Shown one piece after another: positions 52,576 through 62,156 of a DNA stretch of 64,000 nucleotides. The notes under the pieces were generated by a model. It saw nothing but the letters and a program-made list of their open reading frames with translations. It was not told where the DNA came from and ran no database searches. Position 1 is the first letter of the stretch, and every line of letters begins with the position of its first letter. This DNA is from MH13 sp042140245 (lineage in GTDB: Bacteria > Pseudomonadota > Alphaproteobacteria > Rhizobiales > MH13), in the NCBI RefSeq assembly GCF_042140245.1, contig NZ_CP159483.1, forward strand, positions 3,472,001 to 3,536,000, written 5' to 3'. Position numbers and translations under genes: made by a program.

Positions 52576-54443
52576 GTGCCTCAACACACCCCGATGACAT
52601 GCTGATCAGCGCTGCAGACGAGGTGAAAATTCGCCAGCGTCTGATCCGCGTTGCACTTGGCCATGAACCTGCCGATACCAAACTTCGCGTTGGCAAACTG
52701 TTGGATGTTCACACGCGCATGTGGCTGGCCGACCAAGAGATCATCATGGTGGGTCGGCGCATTGCCTATGTCGGTCCGGCTGGTACTTATCCCGGCAAAG
52801 TAAACCGCGAAATTCACGAGCCTGATCTCTTGGCCGTGCCCGGCTTTGGCGAAGTACACAAGCATATCGAATCCTCTCACGTGACCCCGGAGTGGGAGGC
52901 CGCCCTGGTGCTGCCGCACGGTAACACGTGGACGTGTGAAGCAAGCCATGAGTTTTCCAACATCAATGGACCACGCAATCTGGAGTTCTGGTTCAAGGCG
53001 CGATTGGCTGGCAGCCCGCAAAAGATTTTTCCGCTGCCGGGTTCGGCCGTGCCGCCGACGGCCTATGAATGGGGCGGCGGCCACTTTGGTTATGACGAAC
53101 AGCGCGGCTTCATGGCCGATCATCTTATGGTGGCAGGGCTCGATGAGGTTATGGACTGGCCCGCGGTCTGGGACCCGAAGAACCCATCTTATGACCGGCT
53201 ATGGGGGATGATCGAGGCGACGTTTGAGAAGCGCGGCGTGGTGGAAGGCCATGCCGCTGGGATCCGAGACATACCCACCATCAACGCGTTTGCTGCGGCT
53301 GGTTTGGCCTCAGATCATGAGGCTTGGACGGCCGAAGAGGTGCTCGACAAAGTACGGCGCGGCTTGTTCATGGAACTGCGCCCTCATTCCCTGCCTGAAA
53401 TGGTTGAGGGGCTTCTGGAAGCGGGATTGAACGACTGGAGTCAGTTTGCTCTGACAACCGATGATCGTTCTTGTTCCGATACTTTGAAACTGGGAGCGAC
53501 CGATCACAATGTGCGCCTTGCCATCAAGGCCGGGCTTGCCCCGGAAATCGCAATCCAGATGGTTACCATCAATCCCGCCCGTCACATGCGGCTCACGCCA
53601 TGGGTCGGGTCGCTTTCACCGGGGCGGTTCGCCGATATCGTGCTGCTGGATGACCTCAGCAGCTTGTCGATAGCCAAGGTCTGGGCCGACGGTGAGCTGG
53701 TGGCGGCCGAGGGTACTTACCTAAAGGCTGTGCCGACGATCGATTGGCCCGACTGGGCGACACAAAGTGTCAATATCACGCGCCCGATCGCGGCAGCCGA
53801 CTTTGCCATTGCGGCAGACCCGGGGCGTGAAACCATGAAAGCGGCGCTGTTGCGCCCTTTCCATTGGGATGATGATTTCATCACCATGGAACTGCCCGTA
53901 GCGGACGGACAGGTGCAACGCGACAGTGATCGCAACGTCACCAAGTTCGCCATCGTTGATCGCTTCTCCGGCGACGGGAAGACCTCGGCCATGTTTTGGC
54001 TTGGAACAGGACCGCGCACGCCAGATACGGCGCTGGCCTGCTCCATGGGCCACGACAAGCACAACATATGGGTGGTGGGATCGTCCGATGCCGCTATGGC
54101 ACAGGCTGTCAATACCCTGCGCGACACTCAGGGAGGCTGGGCGCTGGTGCGCGAGGGCACCCTGGTCGCAACAGTGCGCTATGAGGTGGGTGGGCTGATG
54201 ACATGCCGCCCACCAGAAGAACTCGATAGCGAGATGCAGCACCTCTACGCGCAGGGCGAAACGATAGACTGGATGTACGAGCCCACCTTTAGCCCACGCT
54301 GGTTTCCGGGTTTTCCGGAGCGACTGGCCTTTGCCACGCTCACTTGCGCCCCATGGCGCTGGGTGCTCGTGGCACCGAGCGAGCGTGCACCGGAAGGTTT
54401 TGTGAACGTGGCCACTGGGGAGACGCACCCCATCGTTTGGTGA
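52572..54443 (+). CDS. Adenine-deaminase-like amidohydrolase
   Basis: A 623-residue two-domain protein like adenine deaminase (Ade). The N-terminal amidohydrolase domain has the metal motif GEVHKHIESSHVTP, VEGHAAG, ASDHEA and TTDDRSCSD. The C-terminal Ade domain (about residues 420-600) has NVTKFAIVDRFSGDG and SMGHDKHNIWVVGSSDAA. It would deaminate adenine or a related 6-aminopurine. Translational coupling to the nucleoside hydrolase suggests they act in turn on one nucleoside. The HKH spacing differs slightly from the usual H-x-H text but keeps both histidines. Confidence 0.88.
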   Translation: MSASTHPDDMLISAADEVKIRQRLIRVALGHEPADTKLRVGKLLDVHTRMWLADQEIIMVGRRIAYVGPAGTYPGKVNREIHEPDLLAVPGFGEVHKHIESSHVTPEWEAALVLPHGNTWTCEASHEFSNINGPRNLEFWFKARLAGSPQKIFPLPGSAVPPTAYEWGGGHFGYDEQRGFMADHLMVAGLDEVMDWPAVWDPKNPSYDRLWGMIEATFEKRGVVEGHAAGIRDIPTINAFAAAGLASDHEAWTAEEVLDKVRRGLFMELRPHSLPEMVEGLLEAGLNDWSQFALTTDDRSCSDTLKLGATDHNVRLAIKAGLAPEIAIQMVTINPARHMRLTPWVGSLSPGRFADIVLLDDLSSLSIAKVWADGELVAAEGTYLKAVPTIDWPDWATQSVNITRPIAAADFAIAADPGRETMKAALLRPFHWDDDFITMELPVADGQVQRDSDRNVTKFAIVDRFSGDGKTSAMFWLGTGPRTPDTALACSMGHDKHNIWVVGSSDAAMAQAVNTLRDTQGGWALVREGTLVATVRYEVGGLMTCRPPEELDSEMQHLYAQGETIDWMYEPTFSPRWFPGFPERLAFATLTCAPWRWVLVAPSERAPEGFVNVATGETHPIVW

Positions 54444-54589
54444 CTGCCCACAATTTCATCAAACGGTGATCAAGGTGCCCGTGGGCTCGGCTTGACGTTG
54501 GGGCCGTTTCGCCGGTTAACTTAACAAACGCCATTGCGTTCATACCAGCCCGGGTTTGTATCCGAGCGATCATCTCATCGAGGACCACC

Positions 54590-55627
54590 ATGAAAAATTT
54601 ATCCACATTAAGCGTCGCTGCGGCGTCCGTTGCTGCCATGCTGGCCGCTGCGCCCGCGATGGCGCAAGACCGGACGTTCACCGTTTCTTGGTGGGGCTTT
54701 AATGGCGACGCGCTGCAAGAGATCATCATCGACCCATTCCAGGAAATGTGTGATTGCGAAGTCGTCTTTGAAACCGGCAACAATGCCGACCGGCTGAGCC
54801 GCCTACAGCTGCGTAGCGGTGAAGGCGTTGACGTCATCTACCTCACCGACCGTTTCTCTCAGCTTGGGATTGAGCTGGGCCTGTTCCAGCCTGTTGACCG
54901 TGCGATGGTGCCGAACATTGAGCAGATTTATCCGCTGGCGCAGGAGCCACAAGGCGAGTTCGGCCCCGCCTACACCATTGGGCGCGTTGGTATTGTCTAC
55001 AACAGTGATGAGCTGGAAACACCGATCACCTCATGGGATGATCTGTGGCGCGAGGATCTAAGCTCTCAGGTTTCACTGCCAGGCATCACCACCACCGCCG
55101 GCCCCATGGTCGTGTTGCGCGCTGGTGAACGCGCAGGTGTGAACGCCTACGAAGACGCTGATGCAGCGTTTGAACAGGTGGAAGGGTTGGTTCCCAACGT
55201 TTTGACGAATTACAACACCGGCTCGGAGATGATCAATCTGTTCTCCACCGGCGAGATCAATGTCTCCATGGCGCAGGATTTCGCGCTGGGTCGCTTGAAG
55301 GCTGCCGTACCCTCGATTGTGTGGGCGGATCTGGACGATGGCGATATCGCCACCCTTAACACCATCAACATTCCCACCGGCTCGCAGAACGTTGAGCTGG
55401 CGCACATGTTCCTCAACTTCGTGCTGTCGACAGAAATCCAACAGGAGTTGGCTGTGCGCGGTGTGGATGCACCGGTGAACGAGGGCGTTACGCTGACTGC
55501 GGAGGAAGCTGCGGGCTGGACGTACGGCGATGAGCTGCTGTCCAGCCTCAACCAAGTCGACTATGTGCCAATGAACGCGGCACTTGATGACTGGATCAAT
55601 CGTTGGAACGAAACCTTCGGCATGTAA
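54590..55627 (+). CDS. PotD/PotF-like ABC substrate-binding protein
   Basis: A 345-residue periplasmic binding protein. The signal peptide is MKNLSTLSVAAASVAAMLAA followed by PAMAQ cleavage. The body (TVSWWGFNGDALQEIIIDPF, SPLIQ-type hinge, ENVELAHMFLNFVLSTEIQQ-like end) fits the spermidine/putrescine or iron/thiamine class, with polyamine type favoured by the permease and ATPase genes. It starts the second importer operon. A hairpin follows before the permease gene, which would favour excess binding protein. Confidence 0.87.
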   Translation: MKNLSTLSVAAASVAAMLAAAPAMAQDRTFTVSWWGFNGDALQEIIIDPFQEMCDCEVVFETGNNADRLSRLQLRSGEGVDVIYLTDRFSQLGIELGLFQPVDRAMVPNIEQIYPLAQEPQGEFGPAYTIGRVGIVYNSDELETPITSWDDLWREDLSSQVSLPGITTTAGPMVVLRAGERAGVNAYEDADAAFEQVEGLVPNVLTNYNTGSEMINLFSTGEINVSMAQDFALGRLKAAVPSIVWADLDDGDIATLNTINIPTGSQNVELAHMFLNFVLSTEIQQELAVRGVDAPVNEGVTLTAEEAAGWTYGDELLSSLNQVDYVPMNAALDDWINRWNETFGM

Positions 55628-55663
55628 GCTGATGGTCCGGTAAACCGTTCGATTGTCTTTGCG

Positions 55664-55697
55664 CCTGCGGGCTAGGTCACCACGCCCGCAGGTTTCC
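55664..55697 (+). terminator. Intra-operon hairpin after the binding-protein gene
   Basis: CCTGCGGGC and GCCCGCAGG form a perfect 9-bp stem with an 11-nt loop followed by TTTCC, between the binding-protein stop and the first permease start. The weak T tract suggests partial termination or mRNA protection. Confidence 0.6.
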
Positions 55698-55721
55698 TAA
55701 GCCCATAAATCTGGAGCCCCT

Positions 55722-56546
55722 ATGAGACGTTTCGCTGGCTGGATGCTGTCGTCTCCAGCGACACTAGCCGTGTCGTTGTTTTTGATCATTCCAGTCGCCG
55801 CCACCATCGGCGTTACTTTTACTGCGCCCGGTGGTACCTTCGCACCCTATGTGGACTTCTTTGAGTCTGGGTTTCAGCGGGTTGTTCTGTGGCGCACCTT
55901 TGAGGTGGCGGCCATAACCACACTGGTCTCGTTGGTTTTTGGCCTGCTTACCGCGTATGTCGTATCGCGGTGCCCGCCCTCGATGAAATCGATCTTGATC
56001 GTGCTGGCGGTCTTCCCGCTGCTCACCGGGGTCGTTGTGCGATCCTTTGCGTGGCTCATTCTTTTGGGGCGCAATGGCGTCCTCAACAACACGCTGGAAT
56101 GGCTAGGCCTGATCGAACGTCCTATAGCGCTGCTCTACACCCAAACCTCAGTTGTGGTGGCGATGATCTATATTTTCGTGCCGCTGATGGTTTTGGTGCT
56201 GGTTGGCGTATTGGAAAACATCCCTGACGATTTGCTTCAGGCTTCCTCCTCACTTGGCGCTTCGCCAACAGCAAGTTTCGTGCAAGTCATCCTACCACTG
56301 GCAACACCGGGGCTGATCGTGGGCGCAGTGCTTGTGTTCACCGCAAGCTTCACCTCTTACGCCACGCCTCACTTGCTGGGTGGTACCCGGCAGATGATGA
56401 TGGGCACCTTCCTGCATCAACGCGCGATGGTGTCTTTTGACTGGGTCAGTGCGTCCACCGTTGCCGCCATCATGGTGGTGGTGATTGTTGCAACCGTGCT
56501 TGTGATGACGCGCATTGCCAAGCGCCTGAACCCCATGACCTCGTAA
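55722..56546 (+). CDS. ABC transporter permease, PotB-type
   Basis: A 274-residue permease with six helices. Its EAA loop reads LLQASSSLGASPTASFVQVI, and the GVVVRSFAWLILLGRNGVLN segment is typical of PotB/PotH. GGAG precedes ATG 55722. Partner of the PotC-type permease. Confidence 0.9.
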   Translation: MRRFAGWMLSSPATLAVSLFLIIPVAATIGVTFTAPGGTFAPYVDFFESGFQRVVLWRTFEVAAITTLVSLVFGLLTAYVVSRCPPSMKSILIVLAVFPLLTGVVVRSFAWLILLGRNGVLNNTLEWLGLIERPIALLYTQTSVVVAMIYIFVPLMVLVLVGVLENIPDDLLQASSSLGASPTASFVQVILPLATPGLIVGAVLVFTASFTSYATPHLLGGTRQMMMGTFLHQRAMVSFDWVSASTVAAIMVVVIVATVLVMTRIAKRLNPMTS

Positions 56547-56612
56547 AGAAACGCCTTAGCGTGACCTTAGAAAACGATGTCCGACTGCAACCTGCTGAAA
56601 TGACCCTCTGAG

Positions 56613-57401
56613 ATGACCAACCGTATCCACCCCCTGCTGATCCTGATGACCGCTCTGGTCTATTTTTTCTTGATCGGCCCATTGGTTATCATCTTTGGCG
56701 CGTCGGTCTCAGACACCACTTTTCTGGCCTTCCCACCGCAGGGGCTTACCCTGCACTGGTTTGAAAACATTTGGGAAATCAGCGCTTTCCGTCGCACCAT
56801 TGTGACCTCGCTGCAGGTGGCGTTGCTGGGCACTTTCATTGCGCTGGTGATCGGCATTCCCGCTGCCTATGCGCTCAACCGCCACCGCATCCATCTGCCC
56901 GGCTGGCTGTCGATCCTGTTTATCATGCCCATCCTGATCCCTGAAATCGTGATCGGCTTTTCGCTTCTGCGCTCGGTCAATGTCGAGCTGGGTGTGCCGG
57001 TCTTTTTCACGCTGCTTATCGGACATACGTTGCTGGTGCTGCCCTATGTGATCCGGGTCATCGCAGCTTCGCTTGCCTCATTTGATTTTTCTATTGAAGA
57101 AGCTGCCATTTCACTTGGCAGTCACCCTATAAAGACGTTTTTCACCATCGTTTTGCCCAACGTGCGCTCCGGTGTGATCGCCGCATTTATTCTGGCGTTC
57201 ATCACCTCGATCAACGATGTATCGGTCTCCCTCTTCCTAACCGGCCCTGGCATTTCCACGCTGCCCATTCAGATTTTGGCCCATGTGGAGCAGTTCTTTG
57301 ACCCGACCATTGCGTCGGTTTCGGTTCTTCTCATGGTGCTGACCATTGTCGTTATGATCATTGTCGAGCGCACGCTTGGCTTGACGATCGTGGCGAAATA
57401 A
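56613..57401 (+). CDS. ABC transporter permease, PotC-type
   Basis: A 262-residue permease. LTLHWFENIWEISAFRRTIV and the EAA loop EEAAISLGSHPIKTFFTIVL, followed by AFITSINDVSVSLFL, match PotC/PotI. It lies 66 nt after potB-like and 11 nt before the ATPase gene. Confidence 0.9.
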   Translation: MTNRIHPLLILMTALVYFFLIGPLVIIFGASVSDTTFLAFPPQGLTLHWFENIWEISAFRRTIVTSLQVALLGTFIALVIGIPAAYALNRHRIHLPGWLSILFIMPILIPEIVIGFSLLRSVNVELGVPVFFTLLIGHTLLVLPYVIRVIAASLASFDFSIEEAAISLGSHPIKTFFTIVLPNVRSGVIAAFILAFITSINDVSVSLFLTGPGISTLPIQILAHVEQFFDPTIASVSVLLMVLTIVVMIIVERTLGLTIVAK

Positions 57402-57412
57402 CAAGGTTTCCA

Positions 57413-58498
57413 ATGACCCTTCCCAAGCCTGCTCCTCTTTCCATCGACGCCATCACAGCCCACTACGGGAAAACCAAGGTGCTCGAAGACCTGTCGCTTG
57501 ATGTGGCTGATGGCGAGTTGGTGTCGCTGCTGGGCGCGTCGGGTTGCGGCAAGACCACCACCTTACGGCTGGTGGCCGGGTTCATGCAGCCAACATCGGG
57601 CACGATCCGGCTGGGCGACAAAGACCTGACCCAGCTGCCCGCGCACGGGCGTGATATCGGTCTGGTGTTCCAAAGCTACGCTCTGTTTCCCCATCTCACC
57701 GTGAAACAGAATGTCGCCTTCGGCCTCAAGCAACGCAAGCTGGCCGTCAGCGAACAAGATCAGCGCTCGATGACCATGCTGGAGCGCGTGGGCCTTGCTC
57801 ATTTGGCCGATCGTCTGCCCGGCGAGCTGTCCGGCGGCCAGAAGCAACGTGTTGCCCTGGCCCGTGCCTTGGTCATCGAGCCGCCGCTTTTGATGTTTGA
57901 TGAACCGCTTTCGAACCTGGATGCCAAACTGCGCGTGGATATGCGTGTGGAGATCCGACAACTACAGCGCGCCAATGGCACCACCGCGCTTTACGTGACC
58001 CATGATCAGGAAGAGGCGTTTTCAATTTCTGATCGTGTGGCGATCATGGATCAGGGTCGTATCATGCAACTGGATACGCCAGAGACACTATACCAGCGCC
58101 CCGCCAACACATTTGTTGCCCGCTTTGTCGGGTTTGAAAATCTCATCGATTTGAAGGTGACCGGCCGAGATGGTGCAAACGTGCACGCGCAAACACAGGA
58201 CGGCGCCAGCCTCACCTTGTCGCAGGATCGTTTGGGCAAAATTCCAGATGCGTTCATTCTGGCAACCCGCCCCGACGGGCTCATCGTGACCGACGCGCCT
58301 GATGCCCAAGGGCTGCCAGCAACACTTGGTTTGCGCACTTATTTGGGCCGCGCCTACCAGTATCAGTGCGAAACTGGTGCTGGAACAGGATCAGGCCACC
58401 TGCTTGCCAACAGCTCGCTGGCCACACCGTTTGAGCCTGGTGCACATGTCATGCTGCAGCCAAACCCGGATCAATGCGCGATCCTGAAGCCACAATGA
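57413..58498 (+). CDS. ABC transporter ATP-binding protein, PotA-type
   Basis: A 361-residue ATPase: Walker A GASGCGKTTTLRLVAGFM, signature LSGGQKQRVALARAL, Walker B LLMFDEPLSNLDAKLR and a C-terminal TOBE domain (about 280-360). The fused domain pattern is that of spermidine/putrescine importers. Its stop overlaps the next ATG by 4 nt, coupling transport to the amidohydrolase below. Confidence 0.92.
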   Translation: MTLPKPAPLSIDAITAHYGKTKVLEDLSLDVADGELVSLLGASGCGKTTTLRLVAGFMQPTSGTIRLGDKDLTQLPAHGRDIGLVFQSYALFPHLTVKQNVAFGLKQRKLAVSEQDQRSMTMLERVGLAHLADRLPGELSGGQKQRVALARALVIEPPLLMFDEPLSNLDAKLRVDMRVEIRQLQRANGTTALYVTHDQEEAFSISDRVAIMDQGRIMQLDTPETLYQRPANTFVARFVGFENLIDLKVTGRDGANVHAQTQDGASLTLSQDRLGKIPDAFILATRPDGLIVTDAPDAQGLPATLGLRTYLGRAYQYQCETGAGTGSGHLLANSSLATPFEPGAHVMLQPNPDQCAILKPQ

Positions 58499-59841
58499 AA
58501 ATACTGCTGACAAACGCCTGGGTGCTGACCATTGATGCAAACATGCGGGACTATCCGCGTGGGTGGATGCTGATTGAGGACAGCAAGATAACTGGCCTTG
58601 GCGATGGCCCACCGCCCGAAGACACCAGCGCAGTGGTGCACGATATGGGCGGCGATATCGTGATGCCCGGCATGGTCAACACACACTGTCACATGGCTAT
58701 GTCGCTGTTTCGTGGCTTGGGCGAGGATGTTGATGATCGCCTGTTCCGCTACATGCTGCCATTGGAGCGAAAATTCGTCTCGCCGAGCATGGTGCGCGCA
58801 GGCTCCAACCTTTCCACCCTTGAGATGATTATGGGTGGCGTCACAACCGTCGCTGATATGTACTACCATGAAACCGAAGTGGCCGACGTCATCGTGCGCA
58901 GCGGCATGCGTGGCGTGGTGGGGCAAACGCTTGCCGACTTCGATCCGCCTGATCATGCGAGCTTTGACGAGGGCTTTGCGCTGTGCGATGCGCTTGTGGA
59001 TGCATGTGCTGGTCAGTCGCGAGTGACCGCATCCATCGCGCCACACGCCCCCTACTCCACGGGAATGGACATCCTGGGGCGCGTTGCCCACTGGCATGAC
59101 GACCACCCCGACACGCGTATCCAGATCCACTTGGCTGAAACGCAGGATGAAGTGACCTGGGCGGCTGACAAACACGGCATGTCCACCACGGCTGTGTGTG
59201 ACGCTGCTGGGCTGTTGAAGCCTGGAACGATCGCTGCACACTGTCTGCTGATCAACGATGCGGATATTGAAACCATTGCCCGCACCGACACACGTGTTGC
59301 CCACAATGCGCGCTCAAACGGCAAGGCCGGGCGCGGCATGGCACGGGTGGAAGACATGCGCGCGGCGGGCATTCCGGTGGGCATTGCCACAGATGGACCG
59401 ATGAGTGGCAACACGCTTGATCTGTTCTCACAGTTTGGCGTGGTGTCCATTTTTGCCAAGGTTTTGCGCGGTTCTCGTAAAGCCCTCCCAACGCGTGAGC
59501 TCGTCCGCATGGCAACGATCGAAGGGGCGAAGGTCTTGGGTCTTGATGCCGAGACCGGATCGCTGGAAATCGGCAAGCAAGCCGACCTTATCCGCATTGA
59601 TCTGTCAGCGCCCCGGATGCAGCCGATCTACGATCCCTATTCGGTCCTCGTCTTTGCCACCAAACCCGACGATGTGCGCGATGTGATGGTGGGTGGCCAA
59701 TGGCTGATGCGCAACCGTCAGGTGCAATCCGTGGAGCCTGACAAAGTGCTGGCCGATGCCAACCAGGTGGCCAATCAATTTCGCGCCGAGATTGCAGTGA
59801 TTGATGCGGGCATGACCCAAAACGGTGCCCAGAAAGGCTAA
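58495..59841 (+). CDS. Amidohydrolase, MTA/SAH or related deaminase type
   Basis: A 448-residue cytoplasmic metal-dependent deaminase. Metal ligands: NTHCHMAMSLFRG, IQIHLAETQDEV, IAAHCLLIN and GIATDGPMSGNTLD, the order found in S-adenosylhomocysteine/methylthioadenosine, guanine and triazine deaminases. The exact substrate is not set by these motifs. ATG 58495 overlaps the importer ATPase stop (ATGA), so its substrate is probably what that importer brings in or a product of it. Confidence 0.88.
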   Translation: MKILLTNAWVLTIDANMRDYPRGWMLIEDSKITGLGDGPPPEDTSAVVHDMGGDIVMPGMVNTHCHMAMSLFRGLGEDVDDRLFRYMLPLERKFVSPSMVRAGSNLSTLEMIMGGVTTVADMYYHETEVADVIVRSGMRGVVGQTLADFDPPDHASFDEGFALCDALVDACAGQSRVTASIAPHAPYSTGMDILGRVAHWHDDHPDTRIQIHLAETQDEVTWAADKHGMSTTAVCDAAGLLKPGTIAAHCLLINDADIETIARTDTRVAHNARSNGKAGRGMARVEDMRAAGIPVGIATDGPMSGNTLDLFSQFGVVSIFAKVLRGSRKALPTRELVRMATIEGAKVLGLDAETGSLEIGKQADLIRIDLSAPRMQPIYDPYSVLVFATKPDDVRDVMVGGQWLMRNRQVQSVEPDKVLADANQVANQFRAEIAVIDAGMTQNGAQKG

Positions 59842-59845
59842 CAGC

Positions 59846-61252
59846 ATGAGCGACCAGCAAGCCTTGATCGACCAAGTGCTCGACTATGCCGATGCTCATA
59901 TGGATGAAAGTTTGGCCCGGCTGTTTGCGTTCATCCGCATTCCATCCGTCTCCACTGTCCAAGCCCATGCTGATGACTGCCGCCAGGCAGCGCAGTGGCT
60001 GGCCGACCAGCTGAGCGATTTGGATTTTGATGCATCCGTGCGCCCGACGCAGGGCCATGCCATGGTGGTCGGCCACAACACGCAAGGCCCTGGCCCCCAT
60101 GTGCTGTTCTACGGCCATTACGATGTACAGCCCGTGGACCCTTTAGAGCTGTGGGACACCGATCCGTTCGAGCCAACGCTCAAGCCCGCACCGGACGGTG
60201 ATACTCATATCACCGGGCGAGGCGCGTCCGACGATAAGGGTCAATTGCTGACCTTCATTGAGGCCTGCCGCGCTTGGAAAAGTGTGACTGGAAGTCTGCC
60301 CATCAAGGTTTCCATGCTGTTTGAGGGGGAGGAGGAGTTTGGCTCCCAGAGCCTCGGCCCCTTTCTGGAGGCCACCGCGGATGAGCTGCGCGCCGATGTG
60401 ATGATGGTATGCGACACGGACATGTGGGACCGGGAAACCCCCGCAATCACCACCATGCTGCGTGGTTTGGTGGGCGAGGAGTTCACTGTTACCTGCGCCG
60501 ACCGGGACTTGCATTCGGGCATGTTCGGCAATGCTGCGCGCAATGCGCTTCAGGTCACCGCCGACGTGCTGTCGACCCTACGCAATGCGGATGGCAGCGT
60601 AGCGCTTGCCGGCTTTTACGAGGGGGTTAAGGAGCTAGCGCCTGAGATCCGTTCGCAGTGGCAAACCCTACCCTTTGATCAGAAAGGCTTTTTGTCCGAT
60701 GTGGGCTTAAACATACCGGCCGGTGAAACGGGCTACTCCATCATGGAGCAGGTTTGGGCACGCCCAAGCTTTGAGATCCACGGGATCATCGGAGGCTACA
60801 CCGAGCCCGGCTTCAAAACGGTGATACCAGCCAAGGCAACTGCGAAGGTTTCATTCCGGCTTGTTAAAGGCCAAGACCCGATAGCCATTCGTGATGTTTT
60901 TCGAGCGCATGTTCGCGCGCATGTGCCTGATGACTGCTCTGTGGAGTTTACCCCGCATGGAGCGAGCCCTGCACTATCCCTGCCGCTCGACAGCCCCTAT
61001 CTGGCCGCCACCCGCGACGCACTGAGCGAGGAGTGGAACACAGAGGCCGCGCTTGCTGGAACAGGGGGATCGATCCCAATCGTTGGTGAGTTCAAGCGGC
61101 AGTTGGGTATGGACACGCTGCTGGTAGGCTTTGCCCGCTTCGACAACCGCATTCATAGTCCGAACGAGAAATACGACCTATCCAGCTTCACAGGCGGTAT
61201 CCGGTCTTTCATCCGGGTGCTGGCGGCGCTTTCAGAGCTTGAGGGTGAGTAA
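59846..61252 (+). CDS. M20 family metallo-dipeptidase (paralogue)
   Basis: A 468-residue zinc peptidase: LFYGHYDVQPVDPLELWD, TGRGASDDKGQL, FEGEEEFGSQSL, DTDMWDRE and IHSPNEKYDLSS. It has the same length and block order as the copy at 35610-37016 but diverges elsewhere. It starts 4 nt after the amidohydrolase stop. In this setting it may cleave a peptide or acyl-amine bond in the imported compound. Confidence 0.92.
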   Translation: MSDQQALIDQVLDYADAHMDESLARLFAFIRIPSVSTVQAHADDCRQAAQWLADQLSDLDFDASVRPTQGHAMVVGHNTQGPGPHVLFYGHYDVQPVDPLELWDTDPFEPTLKPAPDGDTHITGRGASDDKGQLLTFIEACRAWKSVTGSLPIKVSMLFEGEEEFGSQSLGPFLEATADELRADVMMVCDTDMWDRETPAITTMLRGLVGEEFTVTCADRDLHSGMFGNAARNALQVTADVLSTLRNADGSVALAGFYEGVKELAPEIRSQWQTLPFDQKGFLSDVGLNIPAGETGYSIMEQVWARPSFEIHGIIGGYTEPGFKTVIPAKATAKVSFRLVKGQDPIAIRDVFRAHVRAHVPDDCSVEFTPHGASPALSLPLDSPYLAATRDALSEEWNTEAALAGTGGSIPIVGEFKRQLGMDTLLVGFARFDNRIHSPNEKYDLSSFTGGIRSFIRVLAALSELEGE

Positions 61253-62156
61253 GAGCCCTGTGCGGGTGCTGATCGACACTGACCCCGGTCTTGATGATGC
61301 GGTTGCTATTCTCTACGCGCTGGCCTGCCAGGGCTTTGCTGTCGACAGCATGACATCAGTGGCGGGCAACATCGGCATCACCACCACGACTTAAAATATC
61401 GGACGCTTGTTGGCTGTGATGGGACGCGATGACATCGCGTATGCAGCCGGTGCGGCAAGGCCATTGTACGGGGCTGGACGTGATGAAGCAGCAATTCATA
61501 GCTCTGATGGCTTAGGCGGCGTGGTGTTGCCTGCGCCGCAAAGGCCACCAGAGGCGCAAGATGCAACACAGTTTCTCGCAGACACGCTGCGCGCTGCCCC
61601 GTCAGGTGCGCTGACAGTTCTTGCTCTTGGCCCGCTCACCAATCTGGCGCAACTGGCGCGCGATGAACCAGCCGCTTATGCGCGCATTGGAAAGATCATC
61701 GCCATGGGCGGCACTATCGATGAGTTGGGCAACGCCGGACCATACGCCGAGTTCAACATGGCCTGCGATCCGATGGCCGCACGGCTGGTGTTTGCAGCCC
61801 CGGTGCCGGTTACGCTTATCCCGCTCGATGTGACACGGAAGCTTCGCGCATCGTCTGCTGATCTGGACCGGCTGGCTAGATCGGGCACCAAAGCTGCCTT
61901 GCTCGCTGCGGATCTGATACGCACCTATTTTGCCAGCCATAGTGATCGCCAGTCGCGGCCGTTGCATGACCCCTGTGTCATGCTGATGGCGCTGTCGCCG
62001 GGGCTGTTTGAAACCCAGACCTTTCGCCTCACGATAGACTGCGAGACACATCCTGGCAGACTAGAGAAGGCGCACGAAGGCGCGTTGGTTGACGTGGCCG
62101 TGAGCATTGATCCAGAGGCTGCCCTTGATGCGCTCTGGCGTGGCCTAAGCTGCTAG
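61245..62156 (+). pseudogene. Nucleoside hydrolase gene with in-frame stop
   Basis: The gene begins at GTG 61245 (VSKSPVRVLIDTDPGLDDAV) overlapping the M20 stop by 8 nt. It reads normally to GNIGITTTT, then TAA at 61392-61394, then continues in the same frame as NIGRLLAVMGRDDIAY and onward to 62156. The downstream part retains MGGTIDELGNAGPYAEFNM and an intact His-Asp-Pro (PLHDPCVML). One point change, for example CAA to TAA, would explain it. Either it is a recent pseudogene, a sequencing error, or readthrough occurs; a short fragment of 49 residues would otherwise be made. Confidence 0.88.
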
